A stretch of DNA of 64,000 bases. Origin: Falsigemmobacter faecalis (GTDB lineage Bacteria; Pseudomonadota; Alphaproteobacteria; Rhodobacterales; Rhodobacteraceae). The stretch lies in contig NZ_RRAZ01000005.1 of NCBI RefSeq assembly GCF_003863335.1, forward strand, positions 124,001 to 188,000, written 5' to 3'. Shown here one piece after another: positions 52,785 through 62,877 of this stretch. The notes below the pieces were generated by a model. The model saw only the letters and a program-made list of their open reading frames with translations, ran no database searches and was not told the origin of the DNA. The position numbers and the translations under genes are program-made. Position 1 is the first letter of the stretch. Every line of letters starts with the position of its first letter.

Positions 52785-53255
52785 TCACTCGTAACGGATC
52801 GAGATCACCTCGTAGTTGCGCTGCCCGCCGGGCGTGCGCACTTCGACGCTGTCGCCCTCATCCTTGCCGATCAGGGCGCGGGCGAGGGGGGAGCGGATGT
52901 TCAGCAGGCCGCGCTCCAGATCGGCTTCGGCTTCACCGACGATCTGATAGCTGCGCTCTTCGTCGCTGTCTTCGTCGACGATCACAACCCTGGCACCGAA
53001 TTTGATCGAGCCCGAAAGCTTCGAGGTATCGATCACCTCTGCCAGCCCCATCAGCCCTTCGAGTTCCTTGATTCGGCCCTCGACAAAGCTCTGACGTTCG
53101 CGCGCGGCGTGATATTCAGCGTTCTCAGAGAGGTCGCCATGTTCACGCGCCTCTGCAATCGCCCGGATAACGGCAGGGCGCTCTTCGCTTTTCAGTTGAC
53201 GCAGTTCTGCATCGAGCTGGTCAAATCCTGCCCGGGTCATCGGGATCTTTTCCAT
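52785..53255 (-). CDS. greA: Transcription elongation factor GreA
   Basis: Rescues backtracked RNA polymerase by stimulating transcript cleavage. The 156-aa protein has the N-terminal coiled coil with the catalytic acidic tip ([19 protein letters not shown]) and the C-terminal globular domain ending in [20 protein letters not shown] and [11 protein letters not shown]. The ATG has AAGGAGG 8 nt upstream. Confidence 0.97.
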   Translation of the reverse strand: MEKIPMTRAGFDQLDAELRQLKSEERPAVIRAIAEAREHGDLSENAEYHAARERQSFVEGRIKELEGLMGLAEVIDTSKLSGSIKFGARVVIVDEDSDEERSYQIVGEAEADLERGLLNIRSPLARALIGKDEGDSVEVRTPGGQRNYEVISIRYE

Positions 53256-53556
53256 CGCCCCGCCTCCTTAAAAGCTGACGCCATGCCTTTGGGGGGCACG
53301 GCGTCCTGAGTGTTTGATTAATTCCTGACCTTTGCGAGGGCGGATTGCAAGCCCCCGCATTCGCGGGTGGCAGAAGCCCGCGACCGGACGGATTTCAACG
53401 TGGTTGCTATGGAAAGATGCAGAAGTGATGTGCATATGCGCAATAATGTTATCACGCGATTGACCGCTGCGGGAGGCTTCGCTAGCAAGACCGCGACACA
53501 AAGACCCACGCGCGCGGGCCTGCGCGGTTGCGGACCCTGACGAGACGGAGGCAAGA
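53256..53556. other. Intergenic region between divergent greA and ETF-QO genes
   Basis: About 300 bp that must hold two divergent promoters. A possible plus-strand promoter is TTGACC (53460-53465), 17 nt, TAGCAA (53483-53488), a weak match. An A+T-richer block at 53417-53459 contains the 8-bp palindrome GCATATGC. No gene or RNA is recognisable. Confidence 0.5.
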
Positions 53557-55212
53557 ATGACGGAAGCGATCGAACGCGAGTCGATGGAATATGATGTGGT
53601 CATCGTGGGCGGTGGTCCGTCGGGGCTGTCTGCTGCGATCCGGCTGAAACAGCTCGACCCTGATCTGTCGGTGGTGCTGCTGGAGAAGGGCTCTGAGATC
53701 GGGGCGCATATCCTGTCGGGGGCGGTCCTCGATATCTCCGGTCTGGATGCGCTGATCCCCGACTGGAAAGCAAAGGGCGCGCCGGTCACCGTTGAGGTGA
53801 AGGACGACAACTTCCTCGTGCTCGGCGAAGCGGGCAGCCTGCGCATCCCGAACTGGCCGATGCCGGGCTTTATGCACAACCACGGCAATTACATTGTCTC
53901 GATGGCGAATGTCTGCCGCTGGCTGGCGGAACAGGCCGAAGCGCTTGGCGTGGAAATTTTCCCCGGCATGTCGGCAAGCCAGCTGGTCTATGGGCCGAAC
54001 GGCGAAGTCAAAGGCGTTGTCGCCGGTGAATTCGGCCGCGACGGTGAGACCGGCGAGCCGGGTCCGGGTTATGAGCCGGGGATGGAGCTGCTGGGCAAAT
54101 ATGTCTTCCTGTCGGAAGGCGTGCGCGGCTCGCTCTCGAAGGAAGTCATTGCGAAATACGATCTCTCTGCCGGCAAAGAGCCGCAGAAATTCGGCCTTGG
54201 CATGAAAGAGATCTGGGAGATTGACCCCGCCAAGCACAAGCTGGGCTCGGTGACCCATACCATGGGCTGGCCGCTGGGCAATAGCACCGGTGGCGGATCT
54301 TTCATCTACCACATTGAAAATAATCAGGTTTATGTGGGCTTCGTGGTCCACCTGAACTACGAAAACCCTTATCTCTACCCCTATATGGAGTTCCAGCGCT
54401 TCAAGCATCACCCGGTGGTGGCGGAGCTTCTGAAGGGCGGCAAACGTGTGGCCTACGGCGCGCGGGCGATCACCGAAGGCGGCTGGCAGTCGCTGCCGAA
54501 ACTGGTGGCGCCGGGCGTGGCGCTGCTGGGCTGCTCGGCCGGTATGGTCAATGTGCCGCGCATCAAGGGCAACCACAATGCGATGCTCTCGGGCAAAGCT
54601 GCCGCGGAGGCCGCGTTTGAGGCGCTGAAAGCGGGTCGTGAAAGCGATGAGCTGACCGCCTATGAGACCTCGGTGCGCTCGGGTCCGATCGCCAAAGACC
54701 TGAAGCCCGTGCGCAATATGAAGCCGCTCTGGTCGAAATTCGGTCTGGCGCTTGGTGTGCCGCTGGGTGGTTTCGATATGTGGACCAACAACCTCTTTGG
54801 TCTGTCGCTTTTCGGCACCCTGGGGCATGGCAAAAACGACGCACAGGCGACCGGCGAAGCGAAAAACTTCAAGCCGATCGACTATCCGCGCCCTGATGGC
54901 GTGCTGTCCTTTGATCGTCTGACCAATGTGGCTTTCTCCTTCACCAACCACGAAGAAAGCCAGCCCTGCCACCTGAAACTCAAAGACAAATCGATCCCGA
55001 TTGCGGTGAACCTGCCGAAATATGCCGAGCCCGCGCAGCGCTATTGCCCGGCGGGGGTCTATGAGGTGATCGGTGAGGGCGCGGAGGCGCGCTTCCAGAT
55101 CAACTTCCAGAACTGCGTTCACTGCAAAACCTGCGACATCAAAGACCCGTCGCAGAACATCAACTGGACCACGCCGCAGGGTGGCGACGGCCCGAACTAT
55201 CCTAATATGTGA
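53557..55212 (+). CDS. Electron transfer flavoprotein-ubiquinone oxidoreductase
   Basis: Membrane-bound FAD/4Fe-4S enzyme that moves electrons from ETF to ubiquinone. The 551-aa protein begins with the FAD motif YDVVIVGGGPSGLSAAIRL, has the membrane/quinone-binding middle region (GMKEIWEIDPAKHKLGSVTH) and ends with the single 4Fe-4S site: RYCPAGVYEV plus NCVHCKTCDIKDPSQNI and the invariant WTTPQGGDGPNYPNM. It completes the ETF chain whose ETF subunits are at 41628-43300, some 10 kb away. Confidence 0.97.
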   Translation: MTEAIERESMEYDVVIVGGGPSGLSAAIRLKQLDPDLSVVLLEKGSEIGAHILSGAVLDISGLDALIPDWKAKGAPVTVEVKDDNFLVLGEAGSLRIPNWPMPGFMHNHGNYIVSMANVCRWLAEQAEALGVEIFPGMSASQLVYGPNGEVKGVVAGEFGRDGETGEPGPGYEPGMELLGKYVFLSEGVRGSLSKEVIAKYDLSAGKEPQKFGLGMKEIWEIDPAKHKLGSVTHTMGWPLGNSTGGGSFIYHIENNQVYVGFVVHLNYENPYLYPYMEFQRFKHHPVVAELLKGGKRVAYGARAITEGGWQSLPKLVAPGVALLGCSAGMVNVPRIKGNHNAMLSGKAAAEAAFEALKAGRESDELTAYETSVRSGPIAKDLKPVRNMKPLWSKFGLALGVPLGGFDMWTNNLFGLSLFGTLGHGKNDAQATGEAKNFKPIDYPRPDGVLSFDRLTNVAFSFTNHEESQPCHLKLKDKSIPIAVNLPKYAEPAQRYCPAGVYEVIGEGAEARFQINFQNCVHCKTCDIKDPSQNINWTTPQGGDGPNYPNM

Positions 55213-55303
55213 CGCTTGCGTGATATGCGCGCCGGGGGAATTGCCCCGGCGCGCATTGGGCCTTAGCTTGTCGCAGGTAAGCCGGAGATCCGATTTGACT
55301 TCT

Positions 55304-57004
55304 ATGTCGCCCCTGCGTTTCGTTCTTGCCCTGGCCGGGGCGTCTTTATTGCCGCTCACTGCCCTTCCGTTGAAGGCCGAAGTGGCCGGACCCTATCTCG
55401 CCGCCCGCTCTGCCGATATCGCGTCAGATTTTCGCGAGGCCTCGCATTGGCTGGGCCTGGCGCTGGAGCAGGATCCCGCGAATGTCATGCTGCTTGAAAG
55501 CCTGGTTGTCGCCCTGACGGGAGAGGGGGATGTGGCCAGGGCCGTTCCCGTTGCCGAACGTCTGGAGGCGCTCGGGCAGACGGCACCGATCACCGCCACG
55601 GTTCGGATCGCGGGCCGCTTTGCCGATCAGGATTACGCGCCGCTGCTGACGGAGCTTCCGGTCGCGCAGATCGGTCCGGGCAATCTGGTGAACCAACTGC
55701 TGCTCGGCTGGGCGCATATTGGTGCCGGCAGCATGTCTGACGGCATTGCCGCCTTTGACGGGCTGAACAAAACCGCCGGGATGGAGCTTTTCGGGCTTTA
55801 TCACAAGGCGCTGGCCCTTGCGATGGCGGGAGATTTTGAAGGCGCCGAAGCGCTGATGGCGGATGAGAAGAACGCGCTGTTCTCGACCCGTCGCGGCACC
55901 TTTGCGCGGGTGGAAGTTCTGAGCCAGCTTGACCGCTTTGATGAGGCAAAGACGCTTCTCGCGGCGGGCTTTGGCGATCGGACCGACCCGGAGATTACCG
56001 CGCTGCGCGCCCGCCTCGACAAGGGAGAGGCGCTGCCTTTTGACACCGTGCGCACCGCCCAGGATGGCGCGGCAGAGGTCTTTCACATCCTCGCCGGTCT
56101 GATGCAGGGCGAAGCGCCGGATGCCCAGACGCTGATCCAGTCGCGTCTGTCGGAATATCTGCGCCCCGATCATATTGACGCGATCCTGCTCAGCGCCTCG
56201 GTGCTGGAAAGCCTTGAACGCTATGAGCTGGCGGTTGAGGCCTATGACCGTATCCCGGCCGGCAGCCCCAGCTATCTGGCGGCGCAGACCGGTCGGGTGA
56301 ATGCGCTCTACCGCTCGGACCGCAGGGCAGAGGCGGTGGCGGGCATGACCGATCTGGTCAAAGCCTATCCGAAATATCTCTCGGTCCATGTGGGCCTTGG
56401 CGACCTGCTGCGCCGCGAAGAGCGTTACGGCGAAGCCGCCGCCGCCTATTCCCGCGCGATTGAGCTTCTCGGCCGGCCCGAGCAGGCGCATTGGGCGCTT
56501 TACTACAGCCGCGGCATCGCCTGGGAGCAGGCAAAGGAATTCGGCAAGGCCGAGCCTGATCTGCGCAAAGCGCTGGAGCTGAACCCCGGCCAGCCGGAGG
56601 TGCTGAACTACCTTGGCTATTCGCTGCTCGATCGCAATATGAAGATCGGTGAGGCCATCCCGATGATCGAAGAGGCGGTGCGCAAGCGTCCGCGCGACGG
56701 CTATATCATCGACTCGCTGGCCTGGGGGCTGTTTCTGACCGGCCGCTATGCGGAATCCGTTCAGCACATGGAAAAGGCCTCGCTGCTGATGCCGGTGGAT
56801 CCGGTCGTCACCGACCATTTGGGGGATGTTTACTGGGCGGTGGGGCGGCAGTCTGAGGCCCGGTTCCAGTGGCGTCGCGCGCTCTCCTTTGAGCCGACGG
56901 AGAAGGATGCCACCCGTATCCGCCGCAAGCTGGAAGCGGGTCTCGACAAGGTGCTGGAAGAAGAAAAACGCCCCTCGCTGGAAGCGCGGCGCGCCAAAGA
57001 ATGA
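55304..57004 (+). CDS. TPR-repeat exported protein
   Basis: A 566-aa precursor with a signal peptide (MSPLRFVLALAGASLLPLTA, cleavage near LKAE) and many tetratricopeptide repeats across the mature protein. The clearest are in the C-terminal third (YGEAAAAYSRAIELLGRPEQ, FGKAEPDLRKALELNPGQPE, QSEARFQWRRALSFEPTEKD). It should be a periplasmic or outer-membrane-associated scaffold, a kind of protein involved in envelope biogenesis. A TTG at 55295, 7 nt after GGAG, is an alternative start. The stop overlaps ispE by 4 nt (ATGA), a neighbourhood conserved in this order. Confidence 0.87.
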   Translation: MSPLRFVLALAGASLLPLTALPLKAEVAGPYLAARSADIASDFREASHWLGLALEQDPANVMLLESLVVALTGEGDVARAVPVAERLEALGQTAPITATVRIAGRFADQDYAPLLTELPVAQIGPGNLVNQLLLGWAHIGAGSMSDGIAAFDGLNKTAGMELFGLYHKALALAMAGDFEGAEALMADEKNALFSTRRGTFARVEVLSQLDRFDEAKTLLAAGFGDRTDPEITALRARLDKGEALPFDTVRTAQDGAAEVFHILAGLMQGEAPDAQTLIQSRLSEYLRPDHIDAILLSASVLESLERYELAVEAYDRIPAGSPSYLAAQTGRVNALYRSDRRAEAVAGMTDLVKAYPKYLSVHVGLGDLLRREERYGEAAAAYSRAIELLGRPEQAHWALYYSRGIAWEQAKEFGKAEPDLRKALELNPGQPEVLNYLGYSLLDRNMKIGEAIPMIEEAVRKRPRDGYIIDSLAWGLFLTGRYAESVQHMEKASLLMPVDPVVTDHLGDVYWAVGRQSEARFQWRRALSFEPTEKDATRIRRKLEAGLDKVLEEEKRPSLEARRAKE

Positions 57005-57864
57005 GCCGCGCTGAATTCGCAGCCGCCAAGATCAATCTGGCGCTTCATGTGACCGGGCAGCGGGCGGATGGCTATCATCTGCTCGACAGTCTGGTGAGCT
57101 TTGCGGGGGTGGGTGACAGTCTTCGGCTGGTGACCGGGGCGACTGCGGCTTTGCAGATCACCGGGGCTGAGGGCCGGGGGCTCTCGCCGGGGGAAGACAA
57201 TCTGGTGCTGCGCGCGGCGCGGCTTTGCGGGCTGCCTTACGGGCAGGGGATTGAGCTGGAAAAGCGCCTGCCGCTGGCCTCCGGGATTGGTGGCGGCTCT
57301 GCCGATGCGGCGGCGGCCCTGCGGCTTCTGACGCGGGAGGCGGGCGCTGTGCTGCCCTCTGCCGATCAGATCCTGGCGCTTGGCGCGGATGTGCCGGTCT
57401 GCCTTTCGGGCCGCAGCTGCCGGATGTCGGGCGTGGGCGAGATCCTGAGCCCCTTTCCCGAGCTTCCCGAGCTTTGGGCGGTGCTGGTGAACCCGCGCGT
57501 CGAGGTGCCGACCCCGGCGGTTTTTCGGGCGCTGAAGGTGAAAGACAACCCGTCGCTCACGCTGCCTGAGGGGGCGTTTTCCGAGACCGCCGCCTTCCTT
57601 GACTGGCTCGCGGAACAGCGCAACGACCTCGAAGAGCCCGCGATTTCGCTGGCCCCGGAAATCGGGACGGTGCTCGATGTGCTCTGGGATCTGCCGGAGG
57701 CGCTCTTTGCGCGGATGTCAGGCTCAGGCGCGACCTGCTTTGCGCTTTTTGCCTGCAAAAGCGATGCCTTGCGGGCCGTCTATAAGGTGCAGGGCAGCTA
57801 TCCGGACTGGTGGGTCGCGGCCGGCGCACTTGGTCATGCCGCTGAGGTCAGCCCCGGGGCGTGA
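57001..57864 (+). CDS. ispE: 4-diphosphocytidyl-2-C-methyl-D-erythritol kinase
   Basis: ATP-dependent GHMP kinase of the MEP pathway of isoprenoid synthesis. The 287-aa protein has the N-terminal AKINLALHVTGQRADGYHLL, the GHMP ATP-binding loop LPLASGIGGGSADAAAAL and the C-terminal MSGSGATCFALF. Start overlaps the TPR gene stop, so it is translated from the same message. Confidence 0.97.
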   Translation: MSRAEFAAAKINLALHVTGQRADGYHLLDSLVSFAGVGDSLRLVTGATAALQITGAEGRGLSPGEDNLVLRAARLCGLPYGQGIELEKRLPLASGIGGGSADAAAALRLLTREAGAVLPSADQILALGADVPVCLSGRSCRMSGVGEILSPFPELPELWAVLVNPRVEVPTPAVFRALKVKDNPSLTLPEGAFSETAAFLDWLAEQRNDLEEPAISLAPEIGTVLDVLWDLPEALFARMSGSGATCFALFACKSDALRAVYKVQGSYPDWWVAAGALGHAAEVSPGA

Positions 57865-57901
57865 GGCCTTGGGCGGCCCGTCTGACAGACCGCCCATATT
57901 G

Positions 57902-59044
57902 TCAGCGCAGCGCCAGCACCGTCTCGACCGCGACATCGCCAAAGCCGTTGAAGCGGGTGTTGGTGGCCGTCGAATAGGCCCCAAGCCCGTGGAACAGCAG
58001 ATGATCCCCCTCGGCCAGGTCCCCGGCCAGCGGCACTTCGCCGGGCAGGCGGTCCACGGGATCACAGGTCGGGCCAAAGAGAACCCGCGGGCGCGGGGCG
58101 GCGGTTTTCGGGCGACCCTCGGGGCTCAGCACCTCAATGCGGTCGGTCAGGCCCACCAGCGGCAGCTCATCCAGACTGCCGTAGGTGCCGTCGTTGAGAA
58201 AGACATGCTCATCGTCGCGCAGAGCCCGCACGCAGGTGCCAAGGGTGAAGCATTCCGCCACCATGCCGCGGCCCGGCTCACAGACCAGACGCGGGGCAGC
58301 CGCGCCAAAGGCGCTTTGGGTGGTCTCGGCGATGGCGGCGAAAATGCCCTTCAGATCGGGCTTCACGCCGTTCAGCCGGTGCCCTGGAAAGCCGCCGCCG
58401 ACATTCAGCCGCGCGATCTGCACGCCTGCCTGCGCGGCAATCTCCGCCGCCGCGAGGATATGGCGGACCCATTCAGAGGCTTCGGTGCATTGGGTGCCGG
58501 TGTGAAAGCTCAGCGAGGGGGTGAAGCCGGCTGCCGCCACCGCGATCAGCAGCTCTGCCGCAAGAGCCGGATCTGCGCCGAATTTGGCCCGCGCTTTGTC
58601 GTCGGGGGCCGCCGTGGGCAGCCGGAACCGGACGCTCACCTCAATGCCGCTGGCGGGCAGCAGCTCAATCAGCTTGGCCAGCTCGCTGCGGCTGTCGACG
58701 GCAAAGCTTTTCACCGCCATGGCTGCGGCGGCCAGAATCTCGGCGCGGGCGCGGACGGGGTTGTTGTAATGGATCACCGCATCGGGGGCGAGACGGCGGA
58801 TCATCCGCATCTCAGTGACCGAGCCCACGTGAAAGCCCCGAAGCCCGGCGGTGGCCAGGTTTTCGATCACCACCTCCATGGGATTGGCTTTGACCGCATA
58901 GCTCACAAAGCCCGGAAAGCCATCGATAAAGCGGCGCGCGACATCCTGCAGCACACCGGGCGCAAAAAACATCACCGGATGTTGGGGCTGCTGATGCGCG
59001 ATAAATTCGGCAGGCTTCGCCCAGATCGTTTTCGTAAGTCCCAT
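57902..59044 (-). CDS. Fold-III PLP-dependent basic amino acid decarboxylase (ornithine/lysine type)
   Basis: A 380-aa alanine-racemase-fold decarboxylase making putrescine and/or cadaverine. The PLP lysine is in FVSYAVKANPMEV, the phosphate-binding glycines in LNVGGGFPGH and EPGRGMVAE, and the C-terminal catalytic Cys in FGPTCDPVDRL. HTGTQC replaces the more common HVGSQ. The length is that of eukaryotic-type ornithine decarboxylases, not of arginine decarboxylase SpeA. ATG at 59044, AAAGGA upstream; the longer frame to 59185 adds no conserved sequence. Divergent from an Lrp-family gene that may regulate it. Confidence 0.9.
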   Translation of the reverse strand: MGLTKTIWAKPAEFIAHQQPQHPVMFFAPGVLQDVARRFIDGFPGFVSYAVKANPMEVVIENLATAGLRGFHVGSVTEMRMIRRLAPDAVIHYNNPVRARAEILAAAAMAVKSFAVDSRSELAKLIELLPASGIEVSVRFRLPTAAPDDKARAKFGADPALAAELLIAVAAAGFTPSLSFHTGTQCTEASEWVRHILAAAEIAAQAGVQIARLNVGGGFPGHRLNGVKPDLKGIFAAIAETTQSAFGAAAPRLVCEPGRGMVAECFTLGTCVRALRDDEHVFLNDGTYGSLDELPLVGLTDRIEVLSPEGRPKTAAPRPRVLFGPTCDPVDRLPGEVPLAGDLAEGDHLLFHGLGAYSTATNTRFNGFGDVAVETVLALR

Positions 59045-59201
59045 CGGCCAATCCTTTGCCAACAGAACGCAGCATCCTTGCCCCGACGTCGGGTTGGGGA
59101 ACGCGCGTATGCGTTTCATCCAACCAGGCCAGGTGCGTATGAGCCGCCCTTTTCCTGAAAACTGAATTGGCCATATGCGGCACAAAGTCGGTGTTGAAAA
59201 C

Positions 59202-59249
59202 CTGTCATTCGACGAAAAGTGCCGTTATAATGACGAAAAGATCGTCATT
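59202..59249 (+). promoter_or_regulatory. Promoter and operator of the Lrp-family gene
   Basis: A perfect -10 TATAAT at 59226-59231 is preceded, 18 nt upstream, by a weak -35 CTGTCA (59202-59207). AATGACGA (59229-59236) and TCGTCATT (59242-59249) form a perfect inverted repeat with a 5-bp centre that overlaps the -10. GACGAAAAG occurs at 59211 and again at 59232, exactly 21 bp (two turns) apart. The arrangement suggests autorepression by the Lrp-family protein and possibly control of the divergent decarboxylase. Confidence 0.6.
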
Positions 59250-59264
59250 CTGAAGGGGTGTTAC

Positions 59265-59696
59265 ATGGATGACATGGACCGGACCATTCTGGGCCTGCTG
59301 AGCGCGGATGCCCGCATGTCAGTGGCCACACTTGCGCGGCGGCTGAAGGTCGCGCGCTCGACCGTTCAGGCGCGGCTTGAACGGCTGGAAGCCTCTGGAA
59401 TCATTGCGGGATATACGCTGAAACTTGGTGAGGCCGCGCGCGCGGCGCGGATCCGGGCCACCATCCTTCTGACCATTGAGCCCCGGGCGCAGGCGGCGAT
59501 TCTCTCGCGGCTGAAGTCGGTGCCGGAGGTGGAGGTGGCGCATACCACCTCGGGGCGCTTTGATCTGCTGTTGCAGGTGGCCTCGCCCTCCACGGCGGCG
59601 CTGGATGAGGTGCTCGACCGCATCGGGCTTTTGACGGGGGTGAAATCCTCTGAGTCGCTCATTCATCTTTCCACCCGCATCGACCGCGCGGTCTGA
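59265..59696 (+). CDS. Lrp/AsnC-family transcriptional regulator
   Basis: A 143-aa feast/famine regulator: N-terminal helix-turn-helix (LLSADARMSVATLARRLKVA, RSTVQARLERLEASGIIAGY) and a C-terminal ligand-binding RAM domain (VPEVEVAHTTSGRFDLLLQV, GVKSSESLIHLSTRID). The ATG at 59265 with GAAGGGG 5 nt upstream is taken. Divergent from the ornithine/lysine decarboxylase gene across 220 bp, which points to control of that gene by a basic amino acid; the ligand is inference. Confidence 0.92.
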   Translation: MDDMDRTILGLLSADARMSVATLARRLKVARSTVQARLERLEASGIIAGYTLKLGEAARAARIRATILLTIEPRAQAAILSRLKSVPEVEVAHTTSGRFDLLLQVASPSTAALDEVLDRIGLLTGVKSSESLIHLSTRIDRAV

Positions 59697-59763
59697 CCTG
59701 CCGCACTTCCCCTTCGGGGATGCAATCGCTACATAACGGTCAAGAAAATAGGGATAGCCTGTC

Positions 59764-62700
59764 ATGCCGATGGAAAAGACGTTTAACCCCGCCGAGGCCG
59801 AAGCCCGCATTGCCGCCCGCTGGGACGAGGCCAATGCCTTCGCAGCCGGTGCCAATGCCAGCCGCGCGGAGACCTTCTCCATCGTCATCCCGCCGCCGAA
59901 TGTCACCGGCAGCCTGCATATGGGCCATGCCTTCAACAACACGCTGCAGGATATCCTGACGCGCTGGCACCGCATGCGCGGCTTTGACACCCTCTGGCAG
60001 CCGGGCACCGATCATGCGGGCATCGCGACCCAGATGGTGGTTGAGCGTGAGCTGGGCAAAGAAGGCAAGCGCCGCACCGATTTCACCCGCGAAGACTTCA
60101 CCAAACTCGTCTGGGAGCAGAAGAAGAAATCGCGCGGCAATATCATCGGCCAGCTGAAGCGCCTGGGCGCCTCGGCCGATTGGGCGCGCGAAGCCTTCAC
60201 CATGTCGGGTGCGCCGGGCGCGCCTGAGGGTGAGGAAGGCAACTTCCACGATGCGGTGATCAAGGTCTTCGTCGATATGTATCAGAAGGGTCTGATCTAT
60301 CGCGGTAAGCGCCTGGTGAACTGGGACCCCCATTTTGAAACCGCGATCTCGGATCTGGAAGTTGAGCAGACCGAGGTTGCCGGCCATATGTGGCACTTCA
60401 AATATCCGCTCGCGGGTGGAGAGACCTATCTCTACCGCGAGAAGGACGAAGACGGCGACGTGGTCTTCGAAGAAGAGCGCAACTACATCGCCATCGCGAC
60501 CACCCGTCCCGAGACCATGCTCGGCGATGGCGCAATTGCCGTGAATGGCGCGGATGAACGCTATCAGCCGATCATCGGCAAAATGGTCGAACTGCCCGCC
60601 GGTCCCGAAGAGGGCCGCCGCCTGATCCCGATCATCGCCGACCCCTATCCGGAGATGGATTTCGGCTCGGGCGCGGTGAAGATCACCGGCGCGCATGATT
60701 TCAACGATTATCTCGTCGCCAAACGCGCCAATCTGCCGCTTTACCGTCTGATGGACAGCAAGGCGAAGATGCGCACCGATGGCTATGATTATGCCACCTC
60801 GGTCGCCAAAGCGCGTGAGATTGCAGAGGGTGCGCCCTTTACTGAGGGCGAAGTTGATCTGATCAACCTGGTGCCGGATGCCTGGCGCGGCCTTGACCGC
60901 TATGACTGCCGCAAGGCGGTGATCGAGCAGGTCACCACCGACGGCTTTGCCGTGACCGAGCTTGTCAAAGAGATCGATCCTGAGACCAATGCCGAGGACC
61001 TCTCGCTGGTCCCGGTGGTTGAGGACAAAAAGATCATGCAGCCCTTCGGTGACCGCTCGAAAGTGGTCATTGAGCCGATGCTGACCGACCAGTGGTTCGT
61101 GGACACCGCCCGGATCGTCGAGCCGGCGCTGGAGGCCGTGCGCTCGGGCAAGACGAAAATCATCCCGGAATCGGGCGAAAAGACCTATTACCACTGGCTC
61201 GAAAACATCGAGCCCTGGTGCATCTCGCGTCAGCTCTGGTGGGGACATCAGATCCCGGTCTGGTACAGCCTTGATATCGCCGGTGGCTTCACCGACGACC
61301 AGGGCGATAATGCCCTCGATCATGTGGAACTCTTCCGCCTGCTGAATGAGGGCCATTTCAACGCCAAAGACCCGGCCTTCTTCTGTGCTGCGAATTTTGA
61401 CGCGGTTTGTGAGCAGTTCCGCGACGCGCTGGCCCCGCTGCCGATGCCGCTGAACCATGCCCGCATCGTCGAAGTGGAAACCCGCGCCGAAGCCATGGAT
61501 CTGCTGGTTGCTTCGCTGGCGGAGTATAACCTCAGCCAGGATCCGACCAAACTGGTCTGGCCGATCTGGCGTGAGGCGGATGTGCTCGACACCTGGTTCT
61601 CTTCGGGCCTCTGGCCGATCGGCACCATGGGCTGGCCGGAGCAGACCCCGGAGCTGGCGAAATATCACCCGACCTCGGTGCTGATCACCGGGGCAGATAT
61701 CCTCTTCTTCTGGGTGGCCCGGATGATGATGATGCAGCTTGCCGTGGTTGAGGATGTGCCCTTCCACACCGTCTATCTCCATGGCCTCGTGCGCGATGCC
61801 AAGGGCAAGAAGATGTCGAAATCTCTCGGCAATGTGGTCGATCCGCTGGAGATCATTGACGAATTCGGCGCCGATGCTTTGCGCTTCACCAATGCGGCCA
61901 TGGCCTCGATCGGTGGCGTTCTGAAGATGGATATGAGCCGCATCACCGGCTACCGCAACTTCGGCACCAAGCTCTGGAACGCCACCCGTTTTGCGGAGAT
62001 GAACGGCGTCTGGGAAGGTCACAGCACGCAAGCGCAGGCCCCGAAGGCGACGGCGGTGGTGAACCGCTGGATCCTGTCGGAAGCCGCGAAAGTGCGCGCG
62101 GAAGTCGATGAAGCGCTGGAGAACTTCCGCTTCAACGATGCGGCCGATGCGCTTTACAAATTCGTCTGGGGCAAGGTCTGCGACTGGTACGTGGAATTCG
62201 CCAAACCGCTCTTTGCCGATGAGGCTCTGGCGGCAGAGACCCGTGCGACCATGGCCTTCGTGCTCGATCAGTCGATGATCCTTTTGCACCCGATCATGCC
62301 CTTCATCACCGAAGAGCTTTGGGCGCTGACCGGCTCGCGCCCGAAACTGCTGGTCCACCAGGACTGGCCGACTTACGGCGCTGAGATGATCGACGCTGAG
62401 GCCACTCGTGAGATGAACTGGGTGATCGCGCTGATCGAAGACATCCGCTCGGCCCGCGCCCAGATGGGCGTGCCGGTGGGTCTGCATCTGCCGGTCCTGA
62501 TGACCGAGCTTGATGCCACTGGCCGCGCGGCTTTCGCCCGCAACGAGGCGCTGATCAAGCGTCTGGCGCGTCTGGGCGACATTACCGAAGGCGCGGCCCC
62601 CAAAGGCTCGGTGACCATCCCGGTCGAAGGGGGTGCTTTTGCGCTGCCGCTGGCGGGCGTGATTGATGTGGCGGGCGAAAAGGCGCGTCTGGAGAAAGCT

Positions 62701-62874
62701 GCGGCGAAGATCGAGAAAGAGGCCGGCGCGCTGCGTGGCCGTCTCTCGAACCCGAAATTCGTCGAAAGCGCTGCCGAAGAGGTTGTTGAGGAAGCCCGTA
62801 CCAATCTCGCGCTGCGCGAAGAGGAACTCTCGAAGCTGAAGGCGGCGCTTGCCCGTCTGGCAGAGATCGGCTGA
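59764..62874 (+). CDS. valS: Valyl-tRNA synthetase
   Basis: Class Ia synthetase of 1,036 aa, longer than many bacterial ValRS because of insertions in the catalytic and editing regions. HIGH motif as [10 protein letters not shown], editing domain with [24 protein letters not shown] motif as [14 protein letters not shown], anticodon-binding domain ([15 protein letters not shown]) and the C-terminal coiled coil ([20 protein letters not shown]) that is specific to ValRS. Followed after 3 nt by murD. Confidence 0.97.
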   Translation: MPMEKTFNPAEAEARIAARWDEANAFAAGANASRAETFSIVIPPPNVTGSLHMGHAFNNTLQDILTRWHRMRGFDTLWQPGTDHAGIATQMVVERELGKEGKRRTDFTREDFTKLVWEQKKKSRGNIIGQLKRLGASADWAREAFTMSGAPGAPEGEEGNFHDAVIKVFVDMYQKGLIYRGKRLVNWDPHFETAISDLEVEQTEVAGHMWHFKYPLAGGETYLYREKDEDGDVVFEEERNYIAIATTRPETMLGDGAIAVNGADERYQPIIGKMVELPAGPEEGRRLIPIIADPYPEMDFGSGAVKITGAHDFNDYLVAKRANLPLYRLMDSKAKMRTDGYDYATSVAKAREIAEGAPFTEGEVDLINLVPDAWRGLDRYDCRKAVIEQVTTDGFAVTELVKEIDPETNAEDLSLVPVVEDKKIMQPFGDRSKVVIEPMLTDQWFVDTARIVEPALEAVRSGKTKIIPESGEKTYYHWLENIEPWCISRQLWWGHQIPVWYSLDIAGGFTDDQGDNALDHVELFRLLNEGHFNAKDPAFFCAANFDAVCEQFRDALAPLPMPLNHARIVEVETRAEAMDLLVASLAEYNLSQDPTKLVWPIWREADVLDTWFSSGLWPIGTMGWPEQTPELAKYHPTSVLITGADILFFWVARMMMMQLAVVEDVPFHTVYLHGLVRDAKGKKMSKSLGNVVDPLEIIDEFGADALRFTNAAMASIGGVLKMDMSRITGYRNFGTKLWNATRFAEMNGVWEGHSTQAQAPKATAVVNRWILSEAAKVRAEVDEALENFRFNDAADALYKFVWGKVCDWYVEFAKPLFADEALAAETRATMAFVLDQSMILLHPIMPFITEELWALTGSRPKLLVHQDWPTYGAEMIDAEATREMNWVIALIEDIRSARAQMGVPVGLHLPVLMTELDATGRAAFARNEALIKRLARLGDITEGAAPKGSVTIPVEGGAFALPLAGVIDVAGEKARLEKAAAKIEKEAGALRGRLSNPKFVESAAEEVVEEARTNLALREEELSKLKAALARLAEIG

Positions 62875-62877
62875 GCC

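Noticed and set aside
53482-55359. A 625-codon open frame antisense to the ETF-QO gene, and similar long antisense frames over pckA (45343-47055) and the RND pump (1234-2334)
   Set aside because: All are shadows of conserved genes in the high-GC antisense frame, and show no family motifs or start signals.
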